38,525 nucleotides of DNA from JACCXJ01 sp052387115 (GTDB lineage: Bacteria > Pseudomonadota > Gammaproteobacteria > JACCXJ01): NCBI GenBank assembly GCA_052387115.1, contig JBQTJM010000446.1:1-38525 (forward strand), given 5' to 3'. This document shows, in pieces, positions 17,165 to 25,580 of this stretch. A program made the translations under genes and the position numbers. Under the pieces are notes generated by a model, which had not been told where the DNA came from, did not search any database, and worked only from the letters and a program-made list of their open reading frames with translations. Each line of letters starts with the position of its first letter. Position 1 is the stretch's first letter.

Positions 17165-17637
17165 TCATCGATACATCGGCGCGGCGTCACCATCGGGGTA
17201 GACTTTTAGCGCAGTGACCGGGAACCAAGGGGGGTAGAGGATGACGTGCCGGGCCTCGATGATCTGCTCGGCCCGCCCCAGCTTCTGCCGCAACCGAGTC
17301 ACCTCGCGCTCCAACGTCTCGGCCCGGCGCGACTCGGCGTTGGCGACATCCGGCTTGGGTCCGCGCCGCTTGGGGGCGAGCGCGGCCTGTTAGCCTCGAC
17401 CTCCCGGCGCCAGTGCGTGAGGTGGGAGCTGTACAGTCCTTCCCGGCGCAAAGGCACACCCACCTCCCCCGGCACTTGGCAGGCGGTGGCCTCGCGCACG
17501 ATGCGGCGCTTGTACGCCACCGAGAGCTGCCGCCGCGTGGGCAGCGCGGCCACTTCGGGATCGGGCGTACTGCCGACCGCGACCTTCATTGCATCGACTT
17601 CGAACAATGGTTGTATCTCCTGATTCATGGGCTTCAC
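17165..17637 (-). pseudogene. Frameshifted IS3-family transposase orfA
   Basis: From ATG 17637 the frame gives an N-terminal half with RRQLSVAYKRRIVREA and LRREGLYSSHLTHWRREVEA, the helix-turn-helix region of IS3-type OrfA proteins. Near 17388-17395 a one-base change shifts the frame. Reading past it restores the expected AALAPKRRGPKPD, then a leucine-zipper-like stretch (LEREVTRLRQKLGRAEQIIE) before a TGA at 17165-17167. After QIIEA the sequence (RHVILYPPW onward) no longer resembles OrfA, so the 3' part was probably replaced or deleted. No orfB with a DDE domain is present. The copy is inactive. It sits 22 bp from the end of tRNA-Lys. Confidence 0.75.
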
Positions 17638-17660
17638 CTTTCTACAGTAAACTCACAAAG

Positions 17661-17685
17661 AAAGGTGTCTCACGTTACGTTGACA
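17661..17685 (-). mobile_element. Probable left terminus of the IS3-type element
   Basis: Read on the minus strand, TGTCAACGTAACGTGAGACA begins about 48 bp before the orfA start. The TG opening and its position relative to orfA fit an IS3-family left inverted repeat. The matching right end was not found, consistent with a truncated copy; the exact boundary is inferred. Confidence 0.4.
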
Positions 17686-18447
17686 CAGGGGGATCCTGCC
17701 TTGTCGGAAGGTCAAGGCGAACTTCAACCGCAGGGGAGGTCAGAGGCAGGATTCAGCTAGCAGCACTATCAGCCGAGGACGACAAGCAACCCACCGTGGC
17801 CCCAATGGTAACTGTTCATCAAGCTCCTGTAGCCCCGTATGAACAACACAGAGGAGGAATCATGGAAATCGGCACCGACACAACTGGCCCGCATCGCCGC
17901 GGACATCCTAGTCGCGGCATTAGATTAGAGGCCAAGGCGATCGCCCCGGGCGGGCCTACGAAAGAGTGCATCCAGCAGATCGCCGAGGCATTCACGGTCA
18001 TCCATCGTGCCGTCTTGGACGCAGGGAACGGTACGCCGCCTTGAGGTCTTCGGTGGCGATCTTGATCGACTTGGAGGGTGGGTTCATGAGCGGACTGTGA
18101 TGCCGCTCCTCAAGTCCCTGGCATGCTCGGCCAGCAGCAGCCCCTTGATGATCGCCGAGTAGTTGCGGCCTCTGTGCGCTTCCGCCAGGTCGATAAGTGC
18201 CCGGGCCGCCTCCGGCCAATGCGATGATCTTGCCTTCTGTTTCCGCGTCGAACTGTAAAGTGTGCATGCTCGTACATAGCCAAATAGCCAATGGCCGAGT
18301 GCGATCGGCGCGCTCGAACAACAGCACCTGCCCCGATACCTCCACACGCGTGCACCTAAGCACGTAATCGGTAATCTTCTGCATCGGCTCGCGCAGGCGC
18401 TCCACACTGGTCACGATGTAGCCCGCCGCCTTGACCGCATAAGTACT
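17686..18447. other. Decayed DNA without an intact recognisable gene
   Basis: No complete gene can be supported. On the minus strand a frame at 17998-18414 starts MTSVERLREPMQKITDYVL and continues through VEVSGQVLLFERADRTRP before becoming low-quality. In a neighbouring minus-strand frame the peptide ALIDLAEAHRGRNYSAIIKG, then LLLAEHARDLRSG, looks protein-like, suggesting a frameshift between two pieces of one former gene. On the plus strand a 29-codon frame at 17839-17928 starts MNNTEEESWKSAP; it is too short to call. The region fits leftover cargo of an integrated element. Confidence 0.4.
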
Positions 18448-18840
18448 TCAAACTCGGTAGGACGCAGTAGACGGGGATGTTGTCCCGTATAAGGCCTGCT
18501 CCAGCTGTCCTGCCCGCTGCTTCATCTCCGCGACTTAGACCACCCGCGCCTGTGTCGAGATGGCCTGCATGAGGGTTGCGGCCGCGTCGGGCCTGCTGCC
18601 GCCCTGAGCACAGGCCCCGAAGCAGCGTACACCTGTGGCTCGCAGGTGCCGGTCGCCAGGCAGGGTCAACGATTTCGCCGCGCGCTTGAGTGCCGGCAGG
18701 TACATTCCAGAATGAGTTTCGCGGCTTGGATGGCGCCGCCCTTGGCGGCTTTCACCAGCGCTTTCAATTTGGCGGGGAGGTGGTTGGCGAGCCTGCCACG
18801 CAAAATGGCGCGTCTACGAAATCCCTTCGCTCCCGTGAAC
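18448..18840 (-). pseudogene. Decayed phage-associated gene (DUF5681-like)
   Basis: Minus-strand pieces in different frames assemble into a recognisable pattern: LPAKLKALVKAAKGGAIQAA followed by KLILE (18701-18800), AKSLTLPGDRHL (about 18650-18690), then PDAAATLMQAISTQARVV and VAEMKQRAGQLEQAL (18485-18600). This order resembles small phage or prophage proteins with an N-terminal region of the DUF5681 type and a C-terminal coiled segment. A TAA stop (18535-18537) replaces a likely Glu codon between VV and VAE, and at least one frameshift separates the N-terminal piece. The family label is from memory and uncertain; the pseudogene status is clear from the stop and frame changes. Confidence 0.5.
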
Positions 18841-18856
18841 CCCGCTAGAATGCGCC

Positions 18857-20665
18857 ATGCGCGGTAACCCGGACAGCGCGTCCCGCCACGCCGGACCCAT
18901 GCCTGCGGTGCGCGGCGACTGGAGCACCATCAAGGGCCTGCTGCCCTATCTCTGGGATTTCCGCGGCCGGGTCGCGCTGGCGCTCGGCTGCCTTTTCATC
19001 GCCAAGCTCGCCAATGTGGGCGTGCCGCTGGTGCTGAAGGAAATCGTCGACGCGTTGGACCAGGCCAAGGCACCGCTGGCATTGCCGATCATTCTGCTCA
19101 TCGGCTACGGTCTGCTGCGCCTCTCCAGTACCCTGTTCGCGGAACTGCGCGACATCGTGTTCGCCAAAGTGGCGCAGCGGTCGATCCGCAAGGCCGCGCT
19201 CAAGACCTTCCGTCACTTGCACTCCCTGAGCTTGCGCTTCCACCTGGAGCGGCAAACCGGCGGCGTATCCCGCGATGTCGAACGCGGGACTCGCGGCATC
19301 GAGAGCCTGCTGCGCTTTGCCATCTTCAGCATCGTCCCGACGCTTTTTGAGATGGCGTTGGTCGGCGCTATCCTCATCAAGAAATACAACCTCGGGTTCG
19401 CCGTGATCACGCTCGGTGCGCTCATCGCCTACATCACGCTGACCGTTGTGATCACCGAATGGCGGACGCATTTCCGCCGCGCCATGAACGAGCTGGACTC
19501 CAAGGCCAACACCCGGGCCATCGACAGCCTGCTCAACTACGAAACGGTGAAGTACTTCAACAACGAGGACTTCGAGACCCGACGCTATGACGAGAGCCTG
19601 CAGCGCTGGGAGCAGGCTTCCGTCAAGAGTCAGACCTCGCTGGGACTTCTGAACGTCACCCAGGCCCTGCTCATCGCGTCGGCCGTCACCGCTCTGATGG
19701 TCCTCGCGGCGGACGGCGTGGTGTCCGGCACCATGAGCGTGGGCGATCTGGTGCTCGTCAATGTGCTCCTCATCCAGCTCTACATCCCGCTGAATTTTCT
19801 GGGTGTGATCTACCGAGAGATGAAACAGTCGCTGGCCGACATGGAGAAGATGTTCCGGCTGCTGGCCGAGCACAAGGAGGTGGATGACAGGCCCGGGGCG
19901 CGGCCGCTGCTCTTGGGTGGCGCAGCGATCCGTTTGGAGCATGTGGATTTCCACTACGATCCGAACCGGCAGATCCTCTTCGATGTGGGCTTCGAGGTGC
20001 CGGCAGGCCACAAGGTCGCGGTGGTGGGCACGAGTGGGGCGGGAAAATCGACCTTGGCGCGGCTCCTGTTCCGCTTCTACGATGTCAGCGGAGGCCGCAT
20101 CCTCATCGACGGCCAGGACATCCGCGACGTGACCCAGGCGAGCCTCCGATGGGCCATCGGCATCGTTCCGCAGGACACCGTCCTCTTCAACGACACCATC
20201 GGGTACAACATCGCCTACGGTCGGCCGGACGCGAGCGCTGAGGAGATCATCGCTGCCGGTAGGTCGGCCCACATCTACGACTTCGTCCAGTCATTGCCCG
20301 ATAAGTTCGAGGCCATGGTCGGGGAACGGGGACTCAAGCTCTCCGGCGGCGAGAGGCAGCGGGTAGCCATCGCCCGGACCCTGCTCAAAGATCCGGCCAT
20401 CCTGATCTTTGACGAAGCCACCTCGGCACTCGATTCCCATACCGAGAAGATCATCCAGGCCGAGTTGGAGAGGATCGCGGAAAACCGCACGACCCTGGTC
20501 ATTGCGCACCGTCTGTCGACCGTCATAGATGCCGACCAGATCCTGGTCATGGAAGCGGGCCGCATTGTCGAACGAGGCAGCCACCGGGAACTGCTGGAGC
20601 GGGGCGAAGTGTACGCCCGCATGTGGACGCTCCAGCAGCAGGAGGAGGCCAAGCAGGGAGATTAG
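18857..20665 (+). CDS. Atm1-type ABC exporter (fused permease and ATPase)
   Basis: A 602-residue half-transporter of the Atm1/ABCB7 family. Six membrane helices occupy about residues 25-330, with VFAKVAQRSIRKAALKTFRH, FHLERQTGGVSRDVERGTRG and NTRAIDSLLNYETVKYFNNE, the segments that line the glutathione-binding cavity in bacterial Atm1. The nucleotide-binding domain has Walker A GTSGAGKS (391-398), the signature LSGGE (495-499), Walker B ending at Asp519 (ILIFDEA) and an H-loop (VIAHRLS). Bacterial homologues export glutathione conjugates or metal-thiol complexes and support Fe-S and heavy-metal homeostasis; the substrate here is inferred. ATG 18857 has no ribosome site, but TAGAAT at 18846-18851 could direct a nearly leaderless transcript; ATG 18899 is an alternative. 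The stop is 1 bp from that of the convergent kinase gene. Confidence 0.92.
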   Translation: MRGNPDSASRHAGPMPAVRGDWSTIKGLLPYLWDFRGRVALALGCLFIAKLANVGVPLVLKEIVDALDQAKAPLALPIILLIGYGLLRLSSTLFAELRDIVFAKVAQRSIRKAALKTFRHLHSLSLRFHLERQTGGVSRDVERGTRGIESLLRFAIFSIVPTLFEMALVGAILIKKYNLGFAVITLGALIAYITLTVVITEWRTHFRRAMNELDSKANTRAIDSLLNYETVKYFNNEDFETRRYDESLQRWEQASVKSQTSLGLLNVTQALLIASAVTALMVLAADGVVSGTMSVGDLVLVNVLLIQLYIPLNFLGVIYREMKQSLADMEKMFRLLAEHKEVDDRPGARPLLLGGAAIRLEHVDFHYDPNRQILFDVGFEVPAGHKVAVVGTSGAGKSTLARLLFRFYDVSGGRILIDGQDIRDVTQASLRWAIGIVPQDTVLFNDTIGYNIAYGRPDASAEEIIAAGRSAHIYDFVQSLPDKFEAMVGERGLKLSGGERQRVAIARTLLKDPAILIFDEATSALDSHTEKIIQAELERIAENRTTLVIAHRLSTVIDADQILVMEAGRIVERGSHRELLERGEVYARMWTLQQQEEAKQGD

Positions 20666-20666
20666 A

Positions 20667-21587
20667 TTAGCATCGCCGCTGGATCCCGGGACACAGAAAC
20701 GCGGCGCCCCGTACGCCGCTGGAGTCCCCGTGCAATGCCGGCACGAGCTTGGTGTCAACTCGATCCGAGAACACCCATTGGCCCCACAGTGCCGGCACCG
20801 TGCGATACAGGCGCTCCACCCTGGACACGCCGCCGCCCAGCACAAGCACGTCCGGATCGAGCAGGTTGATCACGTGCGCCAGCGCACGCGCGAGGCGGTC
20901 CTCGTAACGGGATAGCGTCACAGCGGCGCGCTCCTCACCGGCCTCGGCGCGCTGCGCGATGGCTTCGCCGGAAAGGCGCTCGGCAGTCACGCGCTCGTGA
21001 TCGCGCACCAGACCCATGCCAGACAGCCAGGTCTCGATGCAGCCATGGCGTCCGCACCAGCACTCGGCGCCTGGGAGCTCATCCCATTCCGGCCGGGTCC
21101 AGGGCAGCGGGTTGTGACCCCACTCGCCGGCGATGGCATTGGGTCCGCGCAGCAGCCGCCCGCCGATGGCGATGCCACCGCCAACACCCGTGCCGAGGAT
21201 CACGGCGAAGACGTTCGCCGCACCCGCCGCCGCCCCATCCCGTGCCTCCGACACGGCGAGGCAGTCGGCATCGTTGGCGAGATAGACCTCGTGTCCCAGC
21301 ACGACCTCGAGGTCCTGCTGGAAGCGCCGGCCGTTGAGGCAGGTGGAATTGGAGTTCTTGAGGAGGCCGGTGGACGGCGAGATCGCGCCCGGATGGCCGA
21401 CACCCACTGGCAGGTTCTGGCCCCCGACGGCCGCCGCTAGGCGGTGCACCATCCCGGCGATCGCCTCCAGCGTCGCCCGGTAATCGCCCTGTGGCGTCGC
21501 CACGCGCTCGCGCGCGACGAGGCGCGAGCGCTCGTCCATGACGATGCCTTCGATCTTGGTGCCGCCCACATCGACGCCGATGCGCAT
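20667..21587 (-). CDS. ROK-family sugar kinase, probably fructokinase
   Basis: A 306-residue ROK kinase. The phosphate-binding DVGGTKIEG is at residues 6-14. ANDADCLAVSEA contains the catalytic Asp. VILGTGVGGGIAIGGRLLRG and AGEWGHNPLPW form the substrate site, and ECWCGRHGCIETWLSG is the ROK zinc-binding CxCGxxGC signature. The second ATP motif is VLVLGGGVSR. Length and the GEWGHNPLPW signature fit the Mak-type fructokinase or N-acetylglucosamine kinase group; fructose or another hexose as substrate is inference. The start is ATG 21587; the longer open frame upstream overlaps a different small frame. It lies convergent to the ABC exporter and downstream of a 56-codon fragment and the FAAL fusion gene on the same strand. 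Confidence 0.9.
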   Translation of the reverse strand: MRIGVDVGGTKIEGIVMDERSRLVARERVATPQGDYRATLEAIAGMVHRLAAAVGGQNLPVGVGHPGAISPSTGLLKNSNSTCLNGRRFQQDLEVVLGHEVYLANDADCLAVSEARDGAAAGAANVFAVILGTGVGGGIAIGGRLLRGPNAIAGEWGHNPLPWTRPEWDELPGAECWCGRHGCIETWLSGMGLVRDHERVTAERLSGEAIAQRAEAGEERAAVTLSRYEDRLARALAHVINLLDPDVLVLGGGVSRVERLYRTVPALWGQWVFSDRVDTKLVPALHGDSSGVRGAAFLCPGIQRRC

Positions 21588-21589
21588 CG

Positions 21590-21760
21590 CTACAGAAGAT
21601 CCACCCACACGGCCGCGTGATCGGAGGCCGCCTCTATCGCGCTGCCGATCTCCGGAAAATGCGGAAAGGTCCGCGGCGCCCACACGCCGCGCCGCTCCAC
21701 GCCGACGGCGGACACCGTCGCCCGTAGAAACTCGCTGAAAAGCGAGACCGCCAACGCCAT
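21590..21760 (-). CDS. Small 56-residue frame, possible C-terminal gene remnant
   Basis: ATG 21760 to TAG 21590, ending 2 bp before the kinase ATG and starting 12 bp after the FAAL fusion stop. The peptide ends in AIEAASDHAAVWVDLL; the S-D-H-A-x-V-W-V pattern resembles the C terminus of endonuclease/exonuclease/phosphatase-fold proteins, so this could be the tail of a deleted gene. No Shine-Dalgarno site precedes the ATG. It could also be a genuine short gene in a FAAL-kinase operon or plain spacer. Confidence 0.3.
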   Translation of the reverse strand: MALAVSLFSEFLRATVSAVGVERRGVWAPRTFPHFPEIGSAIEAASDHAAVWVDLL

Positions 21761-21772
21761 GATGCAAGTACT

Positions 21773-24583
21773 CTAGCCCAGGTCAGGCTCGCCACAGCGG
21801 CGTAGGATCTGCTCACGTGCCGCGTCGCGCAGGGCGACGGCGGCGTCCCAGCCCTCTCCCTCGGGCCAGATCGGCTCCCCCACCGCGACGGTTATCGGAT
21901 GGCGGCGCGGGAGCCAGCTGTCCCGCGGTAGCACAGAGCGCGCCCCCCGGAGCGCGACCGGCACGACCGGTCGCCGCGCCGAGGCCGCAATCGCGAAGGC
22001 GCCCATCCGGAACGGCCGCAGCCCGGCGCCGCGGCGGAACGTGCCCTCTGCAAAGACCATGAGCGAGCCGCCGCCGCGCGCGACCTGCTTCAATCGCTCC
22101 GTGTCCTCGGTGCCCGTCTGTGCATCGAAGCGCTCGACGAACTGGGCGCCGAGCCGCGAGAACAGGATCCCCAGCACGGGCATGCGCAGAAACTCGCGCT
22201 TGGCGACGAAATGGAGCGGTCCGGGGAGCATCGCGATGAGCACCAGCACATCGAGAAAGCTCGTATGGTTCGCGACGAACACTCGCGGCTCGTTGCGCAA
22301 CAGCCCCTCGATGCCCTCGGTCTGGACCGGAAGCGCCACAAGGCGCAGCAGCAGGCGGATAAGGCCCCTCGTCGCTCGCCACCGCCATTTCAGCGATGGG
22401 GTAGTGAACACAGCGATCCAGTCGACGAGCGCGACCAGCGCGAAAGCGATCCACGCATAGGCTGCGTACAGGTACGCCCCCGTGCCGCGCGCCAGGCGCG
22501 TTAGCTGCCCCGGCGTCCCGCTCAAGGCCAGCCTTGCGACCTGCAACCAGGGGGCACCCGCGGTGCGCCCGAGCTTGCCGCGCTGGTAAAGCTCGCGCGT
22601 TCCGGCACGGCGGATCTTTCCGCTCGAGGTCTTGAGCACGCTCTGCGGCGCTGCCAACACTATCTCATCAAGGGGGGTTTCGAGCAACTCCACCGCGAGC
22701 GTGTTGATGCGCCGGCGCAGCTCTTCGAGGACCGACGGCTCACGCTCGCGGGTCTCGGCAACCACCACCAGCCGCTCGGTCCCCGCGGCCGAATCCACGC
22801 CGAAGACCGCGACGCAGCCCTTACGGATCCCAGGCAGGTCCCCGATTGCTTCCTCAAGCTCGTGCGGTAGGATGTTGCGCCCGCCGCGGATGATCGTGTC
22901 CTTTACCCGGCCGGTGACGTAGAGGTCCCCGTCGGCGATATAACTGAGATCGCCGCTGTCGAGCCACTCACCGTGGATCAGCCGCGCGGTTTCCTCTGGG
23001 TTGCGAAAGTAACCGCGTGTCGCCGATGGACCGCGGAACTGCAGGTGACCCACGCTACGCTCGGGAAGCTCGCGGTCCTCGTGGTCTGCGATGCGCATCT
23101 CGTGGCCGGGCAGCACCCGCCCGCAGGCAACGAATTCGAGCGCATGTTCATCATCGGCACGCGCGGGCACGGCACGGCGCCAGTGGATGAGGGGGGCGCG
23201 CTCGATTCGGTCCACGATTGGCTTTCTTCCCATCGGCGGAACCGCGAGGCCCACGGTGCATTCGGCGAGCCCGAACACCGGGGCCATGGCTTCTTCGCGG
23301 AAGCCATAAGGTGCGAAGCGTTCGGTGAAGCGTCGGAGGGTGTCCGGGCTCACGGGCTCCGCGCCGTTGGCCGCGAGCCGCCAGGAGCCGAGGTCGAGAC
23401 CCTCGATGTCGCGGTCCTCGATCCTGCGCAGGCACAGCTCGAACGCGAAGTTCGGCGCTGCGGCCGCCGTGCCCCGATGGGTATGAATCGCCCACAGCCA
23501 GCGCTCGGGCCGCGCCAGGAAGTCAAGCGGCGACATGAGCACGAGCAACCCGCCGTTGTACAGGCTCCCCAGCCAGGCTCCGATCAGCCCGAGGTCGTGA
23601 TACAGCGGCAGCCAGCTCACCGACACGTCGTTCGAATCGAAGCGCGCCGCGCGCCCCCACGCCCGCAGGTTCGCAAGGAGATTCGCGTGGGTCAGGACGA
23701 CGCCCTTCGGGTTCCCCGTACTGCCGGAGGTGTATTGCAGAAACGCGACGTCTTCCGCCTTGACGCGTGGCCTGAGTGCATTCGGCCGTGCCGCTTGCAG
23801 CTCGCCGACGGTGACGATCTCGCGCAGCTCGGGCGCATGCCCCTTGAGAAGGCGCGCCGCGAGCGTCGCCTCCCGGACCGTGATGAGGATGGGCGCGAGG
23901 GAGCTACGCAGGATCCCCGCCTGCCGTTTGAGGTGGTCCTCAAGCTGCGAGAGGCGCGCAGGCGGATAAAGCGGGACCGGAACGCCGCCCGCGAGCAGGC
24001 TGCCGAAGAAGGCGAAAAAGAACTCGAAGCCGCTCGGCAGCATGATCGCCACGGCTTCGCCCGGCGCCAGCCCGTGCTCGGCAAGCCCGGCCGCGACCGC
24101 GCTGGCGCCGCGCCACAGCTCTCCGTAGGTGAGCGTCCGGGTCTCGTCGGCGGTCCGGTAGAAGAGGGCATGGCGGCGGTCGGGGTGCGCCTCGACGTGC
24201 CAGGAAAGCGCCTCGATGAGGGTGCTCGCGCCTTCGGGCACCGGAAGAACGCCATTGCGGAGCTCGTCGGCCACGACCCTCGGGCGAGCCGGGATCCGGG
24301 GACCGGCAGCCAATAACGCCCGCAACAGATCGCGCAGCGTTTCCGCGGCGCCGAGCGTATCTTCCGGGATTTCGACCGAGAACGTGCGCTCGATCCGCGT
24401 GAGCAATTCGACGCGCTCCAGGCTGTCGAGCCCCAGGTCCTTGTCGAACGAGCTGTCGAGCGTGGCCTCGATCACGCGAACGCGACCCGGTCGCGTCTCC
24501 TCGATGAGCTCGTGGACCAGATCGACCAGTTGGGAAGCCGCCTCGCCGGCATCCGGGGCGTGTGGCCGAGGGCCCGCGTCCAT
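21773..24583 (-). CDS. Acyl carrier protein / fatty acyl-AMP ligase / PlsC acyltransferase fusion
   Basis: A 936-residue three-module lipid enzyme. Numbering is from ATG 24583, which GAGGA precedes by 5 bp; an upstream TTG at 24595 also stays in frame. Module 1 is an acyl carrier domain with DLGLDSLERVELL and phosphopantetheine Ser54. Module 2 is an AMP-forming acyl ligase of the FAAL type with YTSGSTGNPKG (284-294), WLPLYHDLGLIG, LDSGDLSYIADGDLYVTGR and TSSGKIRR. After a hydrophobic stretch near residues 695-720 (AYLYAAYAWIAFALVALVDW region), module 3 is a 1-acylglycerol-3-phosphate-type acyltransferase with NHTSFLD (His773, Asp778) and FAEGTFR (Glu846). A plausible reaction line is fatty acid activation, loading on the attached ACP and transfer to a lysophospholipid or other alcohol at the membrane. 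The acceptor is unknown. Confidence 0.9.
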   Translation of the reverse strand: MDAGPRPHAPDAGEAASQLVDLVHELIEETRPGRVRVIEATLDSSFDKDLGLDSLERVELLTRIERTFSVEIPEDTLGAAETLRDLLRALLAAGPRIPARPRVVADELRNGVLPVPEGASTLIEALSWHVEAHPDRRHALFYRTADETRTLTYGELWRGASAVAAGLAEHGLAPGEAVAIMLPSGFEFFFAFFGSLLAGGVPVPLYPPARLSQLEDHLKRQAGILRSSLAPILITVREATLAARLLKGHAPELREIVTVGELQAARPNALRPRVKAEDVAFLQYTSGSTGNPKGVVLTHANLLANLRAWGRAARFDSNDVSVSWLPLYHDLGLIGAWLGSLYNGGLLVLMSPLDFLARPERWLWAIHTHRGTAAAAPNFAFELCLRRIEDRDIEGLDLGSWRLAANGAEPVSPDTLRRFTERFAPYGFREEAMAPVFGLAECTVGLAVPPMGRKPIVDRIERAPLIHWRRAVPARADDEHALEFVACGRVLPGHEMRIADHEDRELPERSVGHLQFRGPSATRGYFRNPEETARLIHGEWLDSGDLSYIADGDLYVTGRVKDTIIRGGRNILPHELEEAIGDLPGIRKGCVAVFGVDSAAGTERLVVVAETREREPSVLEELRRRINTLAVELLETPLDEIVLAAPQSVLKTSSGKIRRAGTRELYQRGKLGRTAGAPWLQVARLALSGTPGQLTRLARGTGAYLYAAYAWIAFALVALVDWIAVFTTPSLKWRWRATRGLIRLLLRLVALPVQTEGIEGLLRNEPRVFVANHTSFLDVLVLIAMLPGPLHFVAKREFLRMPVLGILFSRLGAQFVERFDAQTGTEDTERLKQVARGGGSLMVFAEGTFRRGAGLRPFRMGAFAIAASARRPVVPVALRGARSVLPRDSWLPRRHPITVAVGEPIWPEGEGWDAAVALRDAAREQILRRCGEPDLG

Positions 24584-24645
24584 CCCCGTCCTCAAAGCAG
24601 ATTTTCCTGAGGCTACGCTGCCCTATATCTTCGCGCCGACGCTGC

Positions 24646-24912
24646 CTAAACCCGGTCTTGCCTGTCTATAGCAACTAGTCGAATCGTGTATGCATCAATA
24701 AGCATCACTACCAATAACCAGACCACCAACCAGATAAACGTACCGGCAAAGAGAAATAGTCCAGTAAAAAACAAAACAGAAATCATGAAGAACTGGCGAT
24801 CGATTTTCCTATTTAAAAACGTCCCACACTTGTCGCACTTTAGGGGTGCCCAGCGACTTATGAGCCACACCCTAAATGGAGATATGTGATTATCGCATTT
24901 TGGACATTGCAT
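24646..24912 (-). CDS. Small zinc-ribbon membrane protein
   Basis: An 88-residue protein starting at ATG 24912 (MQCPKCDNHISPF). Two CxxC pairs, CPKC (residues 3-6) and CDKC (26-29), form a zinc ribbon. A long hydrophobic region (about residues 43-75) can make two membrane helices before the short polar tail AIDRQDRV. A GTG at 24948 would add 12 residues; AAGGA about 11 bp before ATG 24912 favours the shorter form. The gene is clearly richer in A+T than its neighbours, a sign of recent transfer. It resembles small hypothetical membrane proteins of proteobacteria; no function can be given. Confidence 0.7.
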   Translation of the reverse strand: MQCPKCDNHISPFRVWLISRWAPLKCDKCGTFLNRKIDRQFFMISVLFFTGLFLFAGTFIWLVVWLLVVMLIDAYTIRLVAIDRQDRV

Positions 24913-25058
24913 AAGAACCGCATTCCTTTTGAGTAGAGTTTTACGCACAACTCTACGGAGTGCATGGAAGGATAGGAGCTCATTCTATCTCAAGCAGTTG
25001 AGCTTCCTTCCTCCCTTCGGGCCGGAATCGCCCCGGCGGGCCGGTCGGGCATCTGCCC

Positions 25059-25580
25059 CTACGGGATGATCCCGCAGGCGATGCGTTCCCCGCCCCCACC
25101 GTTCTTCTCGGGCGCATCGGAGTAGTCGTCGCCCCGCGCGTGGATCATGAGCGAGCGGCCCTGTAGGTCGGCGAGCTTGAGCCGTGGCGCCAGCGCCTCG
25201 CCGAGCGCCTTTCCGGAGCCATCGACGGACAGGAGGGGCAGATCACCAAGGTGGCCCTGACCCATGGGACCCTCGTGGCGCCCGGTCCCCTCCGGATCGT
25301 AGTGGGCCCCGGCGGCGAGTCCGGGCTGCACCGCCCCGTCTTTCTCGGCCGGCCCACAACTCGGGTTCTCATGCACGTGCAGGCCATGGGGCCCCGCCGG
25401 GAGCCCCTCTAAGCTCGGCTTGATGACGAGCCCCGCCGGGCCGTCGGAGAACACGAGCGTGCCGATGGTCGATCCGACCCCGCTGGCATCGACCCGATGG
25501 ACCTCGACGCGCAGGTCCTCGGCCGGGGTGGGGGCGCATGCCGCAACTGTCATGGCGATGATCATGAGGCGTAGCTTCAC
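25059..25580 (-). CDS. sodC: Cu/Zn superoxide dismutase, lipoprotein type
   Basis: A 173-residue periplasmic superoxide dismutase. The start is taken as GTG 25580 (MKLRLMIIAMTVAACAP); the upstream part of the open frame is not signal-like. The sequence VAAC at residues 12-15 fits a lipobox, so Cys15 is probably lipidated and the enzyme anchored to a membrane facing the periplasm. The copper site uses the His pair in HGLHVHENPSCGP and later His residues in GAHYDPEGTGRHEGP and MIHARGDDYSD. The disulphide partners are Cys in NPSCGP and GERIACGII. It dismutates extracytoplasmic superoxide. A monocistronic gene, with no oxidative-stress partners beside it. Confidence 0.9.
   Translation of the reverse strand: MKLRLMIIAMTVAACAPTPAEDLRVEVHRVDASGVGSTIGTLVFSDGPAGLVIKPSLEGLPAGPHGLHVHENPSCGPAEKDGAVQPGLAAGAHYDPEGTGRHEGPMGQGHLGDLPLLSVDGSGKALGEALAPRLKLADLQGRSLMIHARGDDYSDAPEKNGGGGERIACGIIP

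Noticed and set aside
17839..17928. A 29-codon plus-strand frame (MNNTEEESWKSAP start) in the island debris
   Set aside because: Too short, no convincing ribosome site and no family; kept only as a note in the decayed region.
18845..20272. A 475-residue minus-strand frame opposite the ABC exporter
   Set aside because: Asp/Glu/Gln/His-rich antisense composition, no motif, opposite a certain ABC transporter.
22973..24316. A 447-residue plus-strand frame opposite the FAAL fusion
   Set aside because: Antisense to a gene with three recognised catalytic domains; no family features of its own.
25060..25130. GC-rich inverted segments around the sodC 3' end as a terminator
   Set aside because: No stable uninterrupted stem followed by a T-run could be confirmed by eye.
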